NCBI GenBank assembly: GCA_033085395.1
Contig: JANQBS010000618.1
Span: forward strand, 1-11,229
Direction of reading: 5' to 3'
Source: Xanthoparmelia taractica
Taxonomy: Eukaryota > Ascomycota > Lecanoromycetes > Lecanorales > Parmeliaceae
DNA length: 11,229 nt
Every line of letters begins with the position of its first letter. Within the stretch, counting starts at the first letter, position 1. This document shows positions 1 through 7,790 of this stretch, one piece after another. The position numbers and the translations under genes are program-made. The notes under the pieces were generated by a model, which was not told the origin of the DNA, did no database searches, and saw only the letters and a list, made by a program, of their open reading frames with translations.

Positions 1-195
1 TTCGAATTCTTCTCACTTAGAGCAATCGTATTCTTTTATAATCTTTATTTAACTAATTTTAAATTATTAAATATCTACATACTAGATTAGTATATATTCT
101 TCTTATTTTATTTACATCTACATTTATTTTAATCTTCTTAATTATCTTATTCTTCTTATATTATAATTATCGCTATTAGACGCTTCAAGATATTT
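1..195 (+). repeat. A1 half of the split direct repeat (left end may lie outside the window)
   Basis: Bases 1-39 are identical to 4222-4260. After that A1 carries about 106 extra bases (roughly 40-145) that are missing from A2. The match resumes at 142-152 against 4257-4267, and again around 173-190 against 4288-4305 (ATTAGACGCTTCA against ATTAGACACTTCA). The right limit is approximate because similarity fades after about 195. Confidence 0.6.
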
Positions 196-1320
196 AAAAA
201 GATATTTAAGAAGGTCTCTAGTAGGCCTAGGACGCTCGTAAAGATTATCACACTCTTTTTCTTCTCTTACTTCGCTCGATCTCATAGAAATAAGCTTATA
301 ATCTCGAAGATATTCTTCTTAGGGACTCTTAGTCTAAGCGTAATTAAGAAAATCGATATTAAGGCTCTTAGCTATCGCGATTAAGTCTTAGAACTAAAAG
401 AACACCTCGTTAAATACGAATATAATCGATACAAGTAGTACCGAATACAAAAGTTACGCTCTTATCACTGTTATCGTTATTATTAATATTATTCGTCTAA
501 GCTCAATAGTAATTTAGAGAAGAATAATAACCTTAGAGTCTCTTTTATGTATACTAAAGATACGTGTTCTTTTCTTAATCTTTATAAACACTATCGCGTC
601 GTCGATATTAAGTATTTCAAGTAAATCTTTTTTAAGACGTTTAAATTCGAAAATCTTATTAAGCTAAGTTAAGAATACGTTAATCGCGCTAATACGAACA
701 ATGCTTAGAAAGTCAATAAGATAATATATCTGCTATAGTATTTCGAGGTGTATAATTAGATTATATATTACTATATATATTTTATAATAATTATTCGCCT
801 ATAGAAGATATTATTAGATTATCGTTTTCGTCTAACTGAGTTATTAGCCTTATATAAATTCGACTTTATTCGTAAGTATTACGATACGTTTATAAACGTA
901 CGTATCTTAAATAACTAGAATAATTTCACAGTCTAAATCACCGAGAATAGATATTATAACGATCTTCTGCTGCGTAAAATAGTCGCCCTCACCGATATCA
1001 TATAGAACTTAGATCCTACTCTTAAATTCTTCGCTATATATCGAAATTTTAATAAGAGACGATACTCACGCGAGTACTATTAGTATATTTATATCTATCT
1101 CAATTATTAATTGAATCACTTAATAAATATATATTATAAGATTAAAATCGAGGCCTTAAGCATTAATCTCACCTCGCTTAATAATCGAATTTTTAAGTCT
1201 AAATAACTCTCAACGCACTCGTAGATATTTATATCACTACTATATATAGTAGAAGAATTCTTATACACGCTATACGATTTATTAAACCTAGATCTAGTTA
1301 GCTAAGGTTCGCTGCGAGTG
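181..1320 (+). pseudogene. Gag-like first ORF of the YR retrotransposon, degraded
   Basis: The reading frame of the downstream reverse transcriptase (codons starting at positions 1, 4, 7 and so on) stays fairly open through this stretch, with isolated TAA/TAG codons that fit mutated CAA, CAG or TGG. It reads as a charged, Leu/Lys/Arg/Tyr-rich protein with no catalytic motif I recognise. In DIRS and Ngaro elements this position is held by Gag, which packages the RNA, so the assignment rests on position and openness of frame. No clear zinc knuckle was found, though RIP could have removed it. No start codon can be chosen. It may be a separate ORF or the N-terminal part of a Gag-RT polyprotein. 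Confidence 0.4.
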
Positions 1321-2200
1321 AAAGATTGGGATCGTTAATTGAAGAATTATTTAGATCTTATATTCGTAAAGACTCTTTCGAATATTCTTCGAAAGGGAGT
1401 AAAAATCGAATATCGAGATTAAATTCTACGCTGTCGCAATTATAATTATTAATTAGCTCTCGCAGTATCTAATATATTAATAACGAACCTTTAAAAATAG
1501 CTTTTATATAATCGCTTAGCTGAGATTAACTTCTAGATAAAGTAGCAATTTATTTACTCGCCGTTAGAATTAATCTTGAAATACGATAATAATTAAAGAC
1601 GTATTTATAATCTCTTATTCTTATATAAAATTTTAGTTAATAACGATATACCCTAAAACTAAAGGGCTTTGAAATACGCGATATATAATAACGTAGTAAT
1701 CGCATTACTACAATAAAACCTTAGGACTTAGTTCGTTAAAAGAGACCTGAAAGATATCTTTAGATATATATCGATTGCAATTTTAGATTAATAATTGCTA
1801 GGATTTTATTATAACGATCGCTATTTAATAGAACGATATCTACCCTTCGGTCTACGTACGTTATTATTCATATTTAATCTATTTATAAAGACCCTCAATT
1901 AAATTTTAATGATAGTTCTTCTTTAAATTATAATACTTTACTATCTAAACGATTTCTTCGCTATTCTAGCATTAATCGATAATGCGATCGCATACGATTA
2001 ATAATTTAATCTTATATATAAAGAATTAGACTTTAAAATTAATTATATCAAGAATATTATAGATATTATAGTCGATTTTCTAAGAATTAAGTTTAATAGT
2101 ATCTTAATATAAATTAGACTTCTTTTCGATAAGCTCGCTCAAACGAGAAATACGATTAAGAATCTTCTAAATCGGGCGGTGATCTTATATCGCGAACTTA
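1321..2200 (+). pseudogene. Reverse transcriptase domain of DIRS/Ngaro type, RIP-inactivated
   Basis: Translated in the frame of position 1321, this shows ordered reverse transcriptase motifs. Motif A reads RDLKDIFRYI from 1741, with the catalytic Asp at 1744-1746. LPFGLRT and then FIFNLF run from 1840 (motif B region). The catalytic motif C reads YLND at 1942-1953. The second and third blocks are typical of YR retrotransposon enzymes. Motif C should be YLDD; the first Asp codon is now AAC, as expected from a G-to-A change in GAC. Several in-frame stops interrupt the domain. The enzyme copied element RNA into DNA. It runs straight into the RNase H in the same frame, and the domain edges are approximate. 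Confidence 0.85.
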
Positions 2201-2289
2201 AGTTAGCGATCGATTTCTTATTATTTGCTACTAAGATTGTAATCCTAGAGAGAGCGTTTTTAAGGCGACTTTTCGATACTATTCGAAGA

Positions 2290-2870
2290 TTAATAATACT
2301 TATTAAAATTATATTATATATAAAGATCGATCTGCTATAATAAAAGATCTTTCTAAAAGACTAAAATAATCTTAAGTTAATTCGTCACGTTATTAGTTAA
2401 TTAATATAGTATATTTAAATCGACGTATTAGAGATCTTTAATATAAGAGACTATATTCTAAAGCACTTAGATCTCTTATAGTCGGTTTAGAAGACTTTTA
2501 ATATTTCGATATTCACACGTTATCGTTAGAAAGATATTTAACTCAAAGAAATAAAGGTCGTATATTACGCTATTCGACTATAATTATAAAAATTTTAGAA
2601 ATTACAATTAATACTATATTGCGATAACGACGTATATATTTATAATCTTAAAAAGTTCTCTATTCGCGGACTAGTTATAGTCTTACCACGAGATATAATA
2701 ATGCTATTAATAAAATACGATATTTATTTAATCTTAATATAAATCTTAATTAAAACTAATAAGCTAATAGATAACTTATTACGCTTTTAATATCGAAAGA
2801 TCGCTAACGTATATTTATAGCTAAGATATATCTCAATCGCTCTATAGAGCTAAGACGCGACTCACCGAAT
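2290..2870 (+). pseudogene. RNase H domain following the reverse transcriptase, degraded
   Basis: It continues in the reverse transcriptase frame. Acidic active-site positions can be followed: an Asp at 2422-2424 after a Trp-type stop region, a Glu at 2548-2550 in KEIKVV, an Asp at 2623-2625 in the motif YCDND, and an Asp at 2770-2772 in LIDNLLR near the end. RNase H removes the RNA strand after first-strand synthesis, and in DIRS-group elements it lies directly after the reverse transcriptase, as here. TAA/TAG codons break the frame repeatedly. The usual TDA motif around the first Asp reads IDV, which fits C-to-T changes. Confidence 0.72.
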
Positions 2871-2933
2871 TCCTAATACAATTAGATCGCACTATTACGA
2901 GAGATAGCTCGTCTTCTCTAATAGAATTTAGTC

Positions 2934-3845
2934 GCAAAGACGCGAAAAACGTATATTATATCTATCAAGTTATATAGCGCTTATTGCGTCATTAATAAGA
3001 ACATATCTTTCTTCTCAGCGATCGTTAACTCACTCGCTAATTAAATCGTATATCTTAATACGAGACGAGTTAAGATTAAGATTATTAAGATCTATCTAAT
3101 AGACGTTAAATTAGTTTACGTTAATATAAGATATAAGAATCTTACGATATTCTATAATTCTTAGTTGCAAAGAATTATCGTCAATATTTAACGTTTATAA
3201 GGTAAGGCTAAGACGAAAGAACGTCGTTTAATTATTAAAGATCTATTATTATAAATACTTACTTATATTAATTAAGAAGACGAGGTCGAAGCAACGCTTT
3301 ATATAGTCTTTTATCTCGTATTCGCCGTATTCTTTCGTATAGACGAGTTTATATATATTATACGTGATCGCAAAGCCTAGAACTTTAAGTAATAATTTCT
3401 CACTCGTCGCTCGATAAGACTATATAAGAAATATCTCGAACTCACACTTTTAGTATTTAAAACGAATTTCTTTCGTTAAGAGATAACACTTATTATTATA
3501 ACGTTAAATAATAACGCTTATATAGTAAAGATCTTACGATATCTCTTTAGATAAAAGATCTTATTAAATAGCCCTCTCTTTTAATTAAATAAGAACTCTT
3601 TTATTAAAGAGCTAATTATTAATTAACTTCGTTAAATATTAATCTCGCTTAATATAAGAGATTATTATTTAGAGTACTTCTTTCGCAGAGAGACTATTAC
3701 TTTAGCACGCGAGGCGAGTCTTAGCGACGATAAGATTATACTATTAAGACGCTAAAAGTTCGATTTTTATCGTCTCTATATTACTACTTATCTCGAGTAA
3801 ATACTTATTATATTACGAAGATATTAATATCTTTCGTCTTATTAG
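2934..3845 (+). pseudogene. Tyrosine recombinase (phage-integrase type) of the retrotransposon, RIP-inactivated
   Basis: This lies in a different frame from RT-RNase H and begins near the end of that ORF. An N-terminal helical SAM-like region leads into the catalytic domain. The box I arginine survives at 3336-3338 in FFRIDEF; the usual Gly there is now Asp. Box II reads YFFRRE from 3675, with its Arg intact at 3684-3686 but its His codon changed to TAC. The context around the nucleophile reads SLSDDKI (from about 3711) and then YRLYI, and the likely catalytic Tyr is intact at 3777-3779. The family inserts the circular DNA copy by strand exchange. Many TAA/TAG stops interrupt it. A tyrosine recombinase next to a reverse transcriptase separates the DIRS group from LTR elements. 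Confidence 0.82.
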
Positions 3846-3930
3846 CGCTAGTGCTAGCAATACTCGTATCGTTAGACCGTTATACGAAACCTTCTATAAG
3901 ACTCTTATATAACGTCTTTTAATTATTCAA

Positions 3931-4091
3931 GAGTTTTTCTAGCGCTAAGATACATTTAGAGATTTATCTAGATCTATTAACGATCTAGCTAAATCTATTA
4001 ACTACTAATCTTAGCGTTAAAACGACTTAATTAACTATCTATAATATTACTTAATCTCGATATATATATCTTTATAAATAAGAACACTAAT
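3931..4091 (+). repeat. B1 half of the split direct repeat (heavily mutated copy)
   Basis: It aligns without gaps over 161 bases to 4329-4489. By my hand count 43 positions differ: 41 are G or C in B2 and A or T here, one is the reverse transition and one is a transversion. It starts GAGTTTTTCTAGCGCT and ends AAGAACACTAAT in both copies. Confidence 0.9.
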
Positions 4092-4221
4092 CGAATAGTT
4101 AGACTATAAATTAATGTGTCTTATAATCCAGCCTCTATTCTAAATATATACGCATATGCGAGAAACACGTATCTTCGAGAGCACTATATATATAAGTCTC
4201 ATATTATTAGTTAACTCTTTA

Positions 4222-4328
4222 TTCGAATTCTTCTCACTTAGAGCAATCGTATTCTTTTATCTTATTCACTCACGTCTATATATAGCTATTTAATTAGACA
4301 CTTCAGGTCTATATCGTATAGATATAGA
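4222..4328 (+). repeat. A2 half of the split direct repeat
   Basis: The first 39 bases equal bases 1-39, and partial similarity to A1 continues to about 4310. It lies between B1 and B2. A2 may really start at about 4092, directly after B1, if A1 extends upstream of the window. Confidence 0.7.
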
Positions 4329-4489
4329 GAGTTTTTCTAGCGCTGGGGCACGTCCAAAGGCCCATCTAGGCCTGCTAACGACCTAGCTGAGCCTAATAAC
4401 TGCTGACCTTAGCGTTGGAACGGCCCAATCAACTATCTACAGTACTGCTTGGTCCCGATGTGTATGCCTTCATGAATAAGAACACTAAT
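4329..4489 (+). repeat. B2 half of the split direct repeat, almost unmutated; probable right end of the element
   Basis: This is the GC-richer partner of 3931-4091, of the same length. It keeps runs such as GGGGCACG and GGCCCAATC that are lost from B1. Similarity stops after AACACTAAT, which I take as the right end of the retrotransposon. Confidence 0.85.
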
Positions 4490-5004
4490 ATTTGTTTTAT
4501 ATAATTAGTGGAATAAGAAATAAGGAATTTTTAAAATGCCCATGAGATGAACGTGACGGCACCACCAGGAAGTATCCTCCCGATGGATATCCGTTATATT
4601 CATCGGGGTGATGGGATGACCATGGATATGCACGACCCACCGGGGTGATGCAACATAGTGCGTCGGTCATGAACCACCGCGATGCCCATCAAACAAGTAC
4701 AATCAACAGTAAAAATATAGTTTCCAAAGATACTCTTTCTTCAAAGCAAGACTAAATATCCGTTAATCACAGCAGTAAAGGTACTCTTATTAATTAATAA
4801 TAAATAAATAAACATATTCGTATCTCTATATCTCGAGCTCGCAATATCAAAAGAACGTAACGTTAAACGCTTAATTAATAGTAATCATTAAAAAGTCTTA
4901 TTTAGAAGATAATAAAATTTTAGGAAAAGACTAACTAACTAATCAAATTACAAGATAAGATACATCAAGCTAGATTAACACCGATATCTTATCTTAAACA
5001 AAAC
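4490..5004. other. Non-coding stretch at the start of the less mutated island
   Basis: No believable gene is seen. Positions 4536-4689 are GC-richer and enclosed by an 8-bp direct repeat ATGCCCAT (4536-4543 and 4682-4689). They include an imperfect duplication, with GATGGATAT or CATGGATAT followed by CGGGGTGATG at 4604-4613 and 4641-4650. From about 4780 the sequence is AT-rich without recognisable coding content. An 11-bp inverted repeat, AAGATAAGATA at 4952-4962 and its complement at 4985-4995, contains GATA motifs; whether it is a regulatory site is unknown. Confidence 0.5.
4579..4607. repeat. Stem-loop, 12-bp arms
   Basis: CCCGATGGATAT (4579-4590) pairs with ATATTCATCGGG (4596-4607) around a 5-base loop, with one G-T wobble. 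It has no T-run and no adjoining gene end, so I do not call it a terminator. Confidence 0.6.
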
Positions 5005-5085
5005 TACTTTACTCTACTCTACTCTACAACTTAATACCCAACCAACCAACCAACCAACCAACCAACCAACCAACCAACTAACCAA
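5005..5085. repeat. Microsatellites: TACTC-type pentamer then (CCAA)n
   Basis: Positions 5005-5027 hold about four TACTC-type units. Positions 5038-5077 hold ten perfect CCAA units, followed by CTAA and one more CCAA up to 5085. Read on the minus strand, the CCAA run gives an artificial Leu-Val-Gly-Trp protein repeat, which I treat as non-coding. Confidence 0.95.
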
Positions 5086-5282
5086 CAGAAAGAATTCATC
5101 CCGACACTTCATCCCGAGACAAGAACAGGGATAGTCAGAGCGCCATCCATCATCATTATTAGCACAAAAGATACGTACAAACCAAACCAACAAATCCGAT
5201 AAATAAAATAAAAAACGACACAAACGAATAGGTAATAAGTAAGTAATTATCGTACAATGAGAGAGAGGTGGATGAGGAAAGG

Positions 5283-5380
5283 AAAGGTAAGTATCGATCA
5301 ATTAAATAGGTGATTAATAGGATAGGATAGAAAAGGTAAGTATCGATCAATTAAATAGGTGATTAATAGGATAGGATAGA
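5283..5380. repeat. Exact 49-bp tandem duplication
   Basis: The unit at 5283-5331 (starting AAAGGTAAGTATCGATCAAT) is repeated exactly at 5332-5380. It ends in GGATA repeats that continue imperfectly to about 5386. Perfect identity suggests a recent slippage or duplication event. Nothing in it looks coding. Confidence 0.95.
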
Positions 5381-5696
5381 ATAGATATGTATGTGTAACA
5401 GGACGAAGAAAGAAAGAATAATAGTTATTTAGCTTAGTTTAGTCTAGTTAGTAGTACAGGCTCTGGTCTGGAGATAGATAAGATGCTGTATCAGTCTTCG
5501 GATTAAATGAATTGCCTCTTATTACATAAAGTATGCTAGCTGTGAAAGCGTCACTTGGTGCGGAACAAGCAAGCTCAGCATTACCTTGAGGTAGTTCATC
5601 AGATCGTAGTGGGTGGGTGATTGATACCGAATTCAATTTCAGAGGATACCTAGCCTTCCCAGTCTCCAACAAGCTCCTCAGCACATCCCCACCTAA
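5381..5696. other. Downstream flank of the minus-strand gene, probable 3' UTR and intergenic DNA
   Basis: This follows the stop codon of the gene at 5697-6191 on the minus strand. A 78-codon minus-strand ORF (5448-5684) begins 13 bases past that stop. It shows no recognisable domain and is better read as chance within the 3' UTR. A TTAGT-rich patch lies at 5430-5452. No polyadenylation signal could be fixed with confidence. Confidence 0.4.
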
Positions 5697-6191
5697 TCAA
5701 TCAAACGCCTTCCCAATACTATCCCCCAAAGCCCCCTTGCCATACTCTTTCCTCGCCTCATCGCCCAAGCCGCCCGAAATCTCATTGAGCTCATCATTCG
5801 AGACGACCGGGTTCTTCTTCAAGCGATCCTTCCTACAAACAAACAGACAATCCGTCAGCTTTCCATCTCACCTCCACCATACGCTCCATTCCGATCGCGA
5901 GACGAGAGCAAACTAGAGTACGTACAAAAACCCCTCTGCATACGTCTCCCCACTTTTCTCCAAGATCTTCTTCTCCACCTTGGCTTTCGCTTTAAAATAC
6001 TGCTTTATCACAAAGCGAATCACGTCGTCTAACGCACCGGATATATAAACGGCCCCGGCTACGGCTACGATAATCGTGAGGATAATGGTCGCGATGAGGA
6101 GAGAGCTTATATCGCCTAAGAGGGAAGAAAATGAAGAAGAAGAAGAAGAGGATATTTTGATAAGTGTGAGGGCGCTTTCCAATTGTACCAT
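5697..6191 (-). CDS. Small single-pass membrane protein of unknown function, two exons
   Basis: Exon 1 is 6191-5926 and exon 2 is 5832-5697, giving 133 residues. The 93-bp intron has GTACGT at its 5' end, GCTGAC as a likely branch site and TAG at its 3' end; splicing completes Leu89 and leads into KDRLKKNPVV. Residues 14-20 are a run of seven Ser encoded by a TCT-type microsatellite. Residues about 31-50 form one hydrophobic membrane segment. Residues 59-79 are Lys/Arg-rich and probably helical, and the C-terminal third is Gly/Asp/Glu-rich and soluble. I chose the first ATG because it precedes the whole hydrophobic region and no other Met occurs in exon 1. The plan resembles small conserved hypothetical proteins of Pezizomycotina, but I cannot name a family or the membrane it enters. 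Unlike its surroundings the frame is undamaged, so it is probably a working host gene. Confidence 0.8.
5833..5925 (-). other. Spliceosomal intron in the small membrane-protein gene
   Basis: On the minus strand it begins GTACGT (5925-5920), has a candidate branch site GCTGAC (5859-5854) about 22 bases before the end, and ends TTTGTAG (to 5833). Its length of 93 bp is normal for filamentous fungi. Without splicing the frame meets a TAG a few codons after the 5' site; with splicing it stays open for 44 more codons. Confidence 0.85.
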
Positions 6192-6201
6192 AGAACTAAA
6201 A

Positions 6202-6299
6202 ATATGACTTATGGGTTCGGGTGCCGCGCTTCATAGAAGGCGCACCCTATTTGCCCATATGAAGCCCATACGGCACACCCACAGGCACCTATATGACTT
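6202..6299. mobile_element. Candidate hAT-like MITE with 8-9 bp target duplication, upstream of the gene
   Basis: A direct repeat ATATGACTT (6202-6210 and 6291-6299) encloses about 80 bases with hairpin structure. GTGCCG (6221-6226) pairs with CGGCAC (6271-6276), and CTTCATA (6229-6235) pairs with TATGAAG (6258-6264). The outer ends, GGGTTCGGGTGCCG and the reverse complement of CGGCACACCCACAGG, are similar with gaps. An 8-bp duplication and a GGGTTCGGGT-like end suit hAT elements, which is inference. It lies 11-108 bases upstream of the ATG, so it probably falls in the promoter or 5' UTR. Confidence 0.5.
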
Positions 6300-6430
6300 C
6301 GTACAGCCTAACAATAAGGTGGGTAAAGTTAAAAGACTGGGCGATTAATAGGGGGCTTGTGTGAGTTTGAGATAGTGATGATGAAGGAAAGAATAAATAA
6401 GCTTTAGATTAATATAAAAGTGCATATAGA
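6300..6430. other. Boundary between the less mutated island and the second mutated block
   Basis: Base composition changes over this stretch, from sequence still containing GTGGGT, GGGGGC and TGTGTGAG to AT-rich DNA from about 6395 onward. No gene is seen. It may include the promoter of the minus-strand gene, but no TATA or CAAT element could be placed reliably. Confidence 0.4.
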
Positions 6431-6840
6431 AGAAGAATAGAAGAAGTTTCAAGACTATCGTATACTTTAAATCGGTTTATTAGACACTATAACGTGAAAG
6501 AGCTTAACGAAGATATTAAAAGTCTTATCTTAGCGTCTTGACATATAAGAAACGATCGATATACCTAAACCGAGTATAGCGCTTTAGATTAGTTATTTCT
6601 CCGAGTCGAGTTAAGAGTGTAGCGATAAGTGTTAAAGACGATTTAATGGCGAAGAGGGGCGAGTGATAAGAATAAGTCGTAAAAAGAGTGTAAGTTGAGA
6701 AGGCTATAAAGTAAATAGAGACTCGTTATGAAGATAAGAAGGGACTGTCAGATAAGGTATCGTTGTTCTTAGTATAGAATTCGATATACTATATTATATA
6801 AAAGCGAAGAAAAAAGTAGACGTCGAGAGCTTACTTAACT
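6431..6840 (+). pseudogene. Unidentified RIP-degraded coding relic
   Basis: One plus-strand frame (codons from 6431) reads as a charged, Arg/Lys-rich protein broken by about ten stops that could be mutated CAA, CAG, CGA or TGG. Segments such as RFIRHYNVKELNEDIK and LFLRVELRV look protein-like. I do not recognise a family, and the minus strand gives a competing, less charged reading. It may belong with the relic at 7313-7740, which lies in another frame. Confidence 0.25.
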
Positions 6841-7312
6841 TATATTTTTTTAATTTCCGATACGTATTTAGTTCTAAAATATCTAGATTAATAAATAACT
6901 TCTATATTTTTTCCCTTCGCTATATAATCTCTATCGCTAAATTAAAAAAAAATAAGACTTTATACAAGAAATACGATATTAATTATCAAATGCGATAACG
7001 TGAGTAAATGTCTTAGTCGGCGCTACGAATTTACTAAAGATTCAATAGATAATCTTACGCTATCTATATTATATTAAGAACGTTTAAGAAAAGCTTCTTT
7101 AGCACGATACGAGCGTTATGTAAATTATAAATAAAGTTATTATAAAAGCTTTAGAGCTTCGAGTAGTATAATTATATATTAAAAGAGATAATTTTTAGCG
7201 CTTTCGGCGAAGAAGATCGTGTGAAAATATAGACTAGAGTATAGATTATAAACGATTTGATTTTTTTCTTGCATACGCTTTTCGAGAACTTGAATTATCT
7301 TAAGATATTAAC
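6841..7312. other. AT-rich mutated DNA, nothing recognised
   Basis: TA-rich sequence with frequent stops in all frames I read. It may be the middle of a longer dead gene spanning the relics on either side. I see no repeat or RNA gene. Confidence 0.4.
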
Positions 7313-7740
7313 TAATCACATAATTAGATTTAACTAGTTCTTCACTCGACGACATAGTGTTTATCGCGCTTTTCAAGACTTTTTTCGATATTAATTAAAG
7401 ACTCAATCGGGCTATTATTTAGATAAAAGAATTTAGCTTCTGATTTAGCTCTACAAGCTTAATAGATCGAGCGAATCTAGGCGTTCGATAGTTTTATATC
7501 TACGCTATACGTTACTATCTTTAAATATCTAAAGATCTCAAAGAAAAAGAGTTTCTAACGTGACACACAATTAACGTGAATCGAACGATACTATACGAGT
7601 TCGCTAATTTCGCTAAACGCTTAGATTTCGAGTCGATAGAGATTATCGCTCTAAAAGAAAATTATTAGATAAGAGATATAAGAAACTTATTAGAAATTTT
7701 TAATCTCTATTTATTACGAATAATATTAAAGTAAAAAAAA
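7313..7740 (+). pseudogene. RIP-degraded coding relic, faintly DUF3723-like
   Basis: One plus-strand frame (codons in phase with 7321) stays protein-like, with a few TAA/TAG/TGA codons. It reads SSSLDDIVFIALFKTFFDIN near 7336, then SLIDRANLGVR and FYIYAIRYY, then EFANFAKRLDFESIEIIALK up to about 7655. The order, with its small hydrophobic blocks and the FAKRLDFES phrase, reminds me of large fungal proteins with DUF3723. That family is common in repeat-rich regions and in giant Starship elements. The resemblance comes from memory of the family and is weak. No start, and no complete domain, can be shown. Confidence 0.3.
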
Positions 7741-7790
7741 AGCGAAGATGCGAGCTATTAAGCGTGAAGAAATATATAAAAGATAGCGAG

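Larger units (their letters stand above)
1..4489 (+). mobile_element. RIP-degraded tyrosine-recombinase retrotransposon (DIRS superfamily, Ngaro/PAT-like)
   Basis: The block carries, in order, a Gag-like frame, a reverse transcriptase, an RNase H and a tyrosine recombinase, all on the plus strand and full of stops of the kind made by C-to-T and G-to-A change. Its repeats are ordered A1 (from 1), B1 (3931-4091), A2 (from 4222) and B2 (4329-4489). In known PAT and Ngaro elements this split direct repeat lets the recombinase act on a circular DNA intermediate, so no DDE integrase is needed; I see no integrase here. DIRS proper has inverted repeats and a methyltransferase, and I saw neither. The left end probably lies upstream of the window: A2 may begin right after B1, which would add about 130 bases to A1. 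No protein is intact, so the copy is dead unless helped in trans. Confidence 0.82.

Noticed and set aside
1..4489. Reading the first element as a Gypsy or Copia LTR retrotransposon
   Set aside because: The repeats are interleaved and not two full terminal copies, and a tyrosine recombinase, not a DDE integrase, follows the RNase H.
4579..4607. Transcription terminator
   Set aside because: The hairpin has no T-run and no gene ends nearby; intrinsic terminators of this kind are not expected for fungal mRNA genes.
5014..5301. 95-codon minus-strand ORF with Leu-Val-Gly-Trp repeats
   Set aside because: The repeat is the CCAA microsatellite read through; the rest has no domain and spans low-complexity DNA.
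5159..5350. 63-codon minus-strand ORF
   Set aside because: It overlaps the 49-bp tandem duplication and has no recognisable protein feature.
5448..5684. 78-codon minus-strand ORF just after the gene's stop
   Set aside because: No domain, partner or splice signal was found; its position fits the 3' UTR. Kept only as a note in the flank entry.
5617..5916. 99-codon plus-strand ORF
   Set aside because: It is antisense to exon 2 and the intron of the minus-strand gene, whose splicing and frame explain the sequence better.
6211..6245. tRNA-like segment with GGGTTCG
   Set aside because: It resembles a T-loop only superficially; no acceptor, D or anticodon arms can be folded around it.
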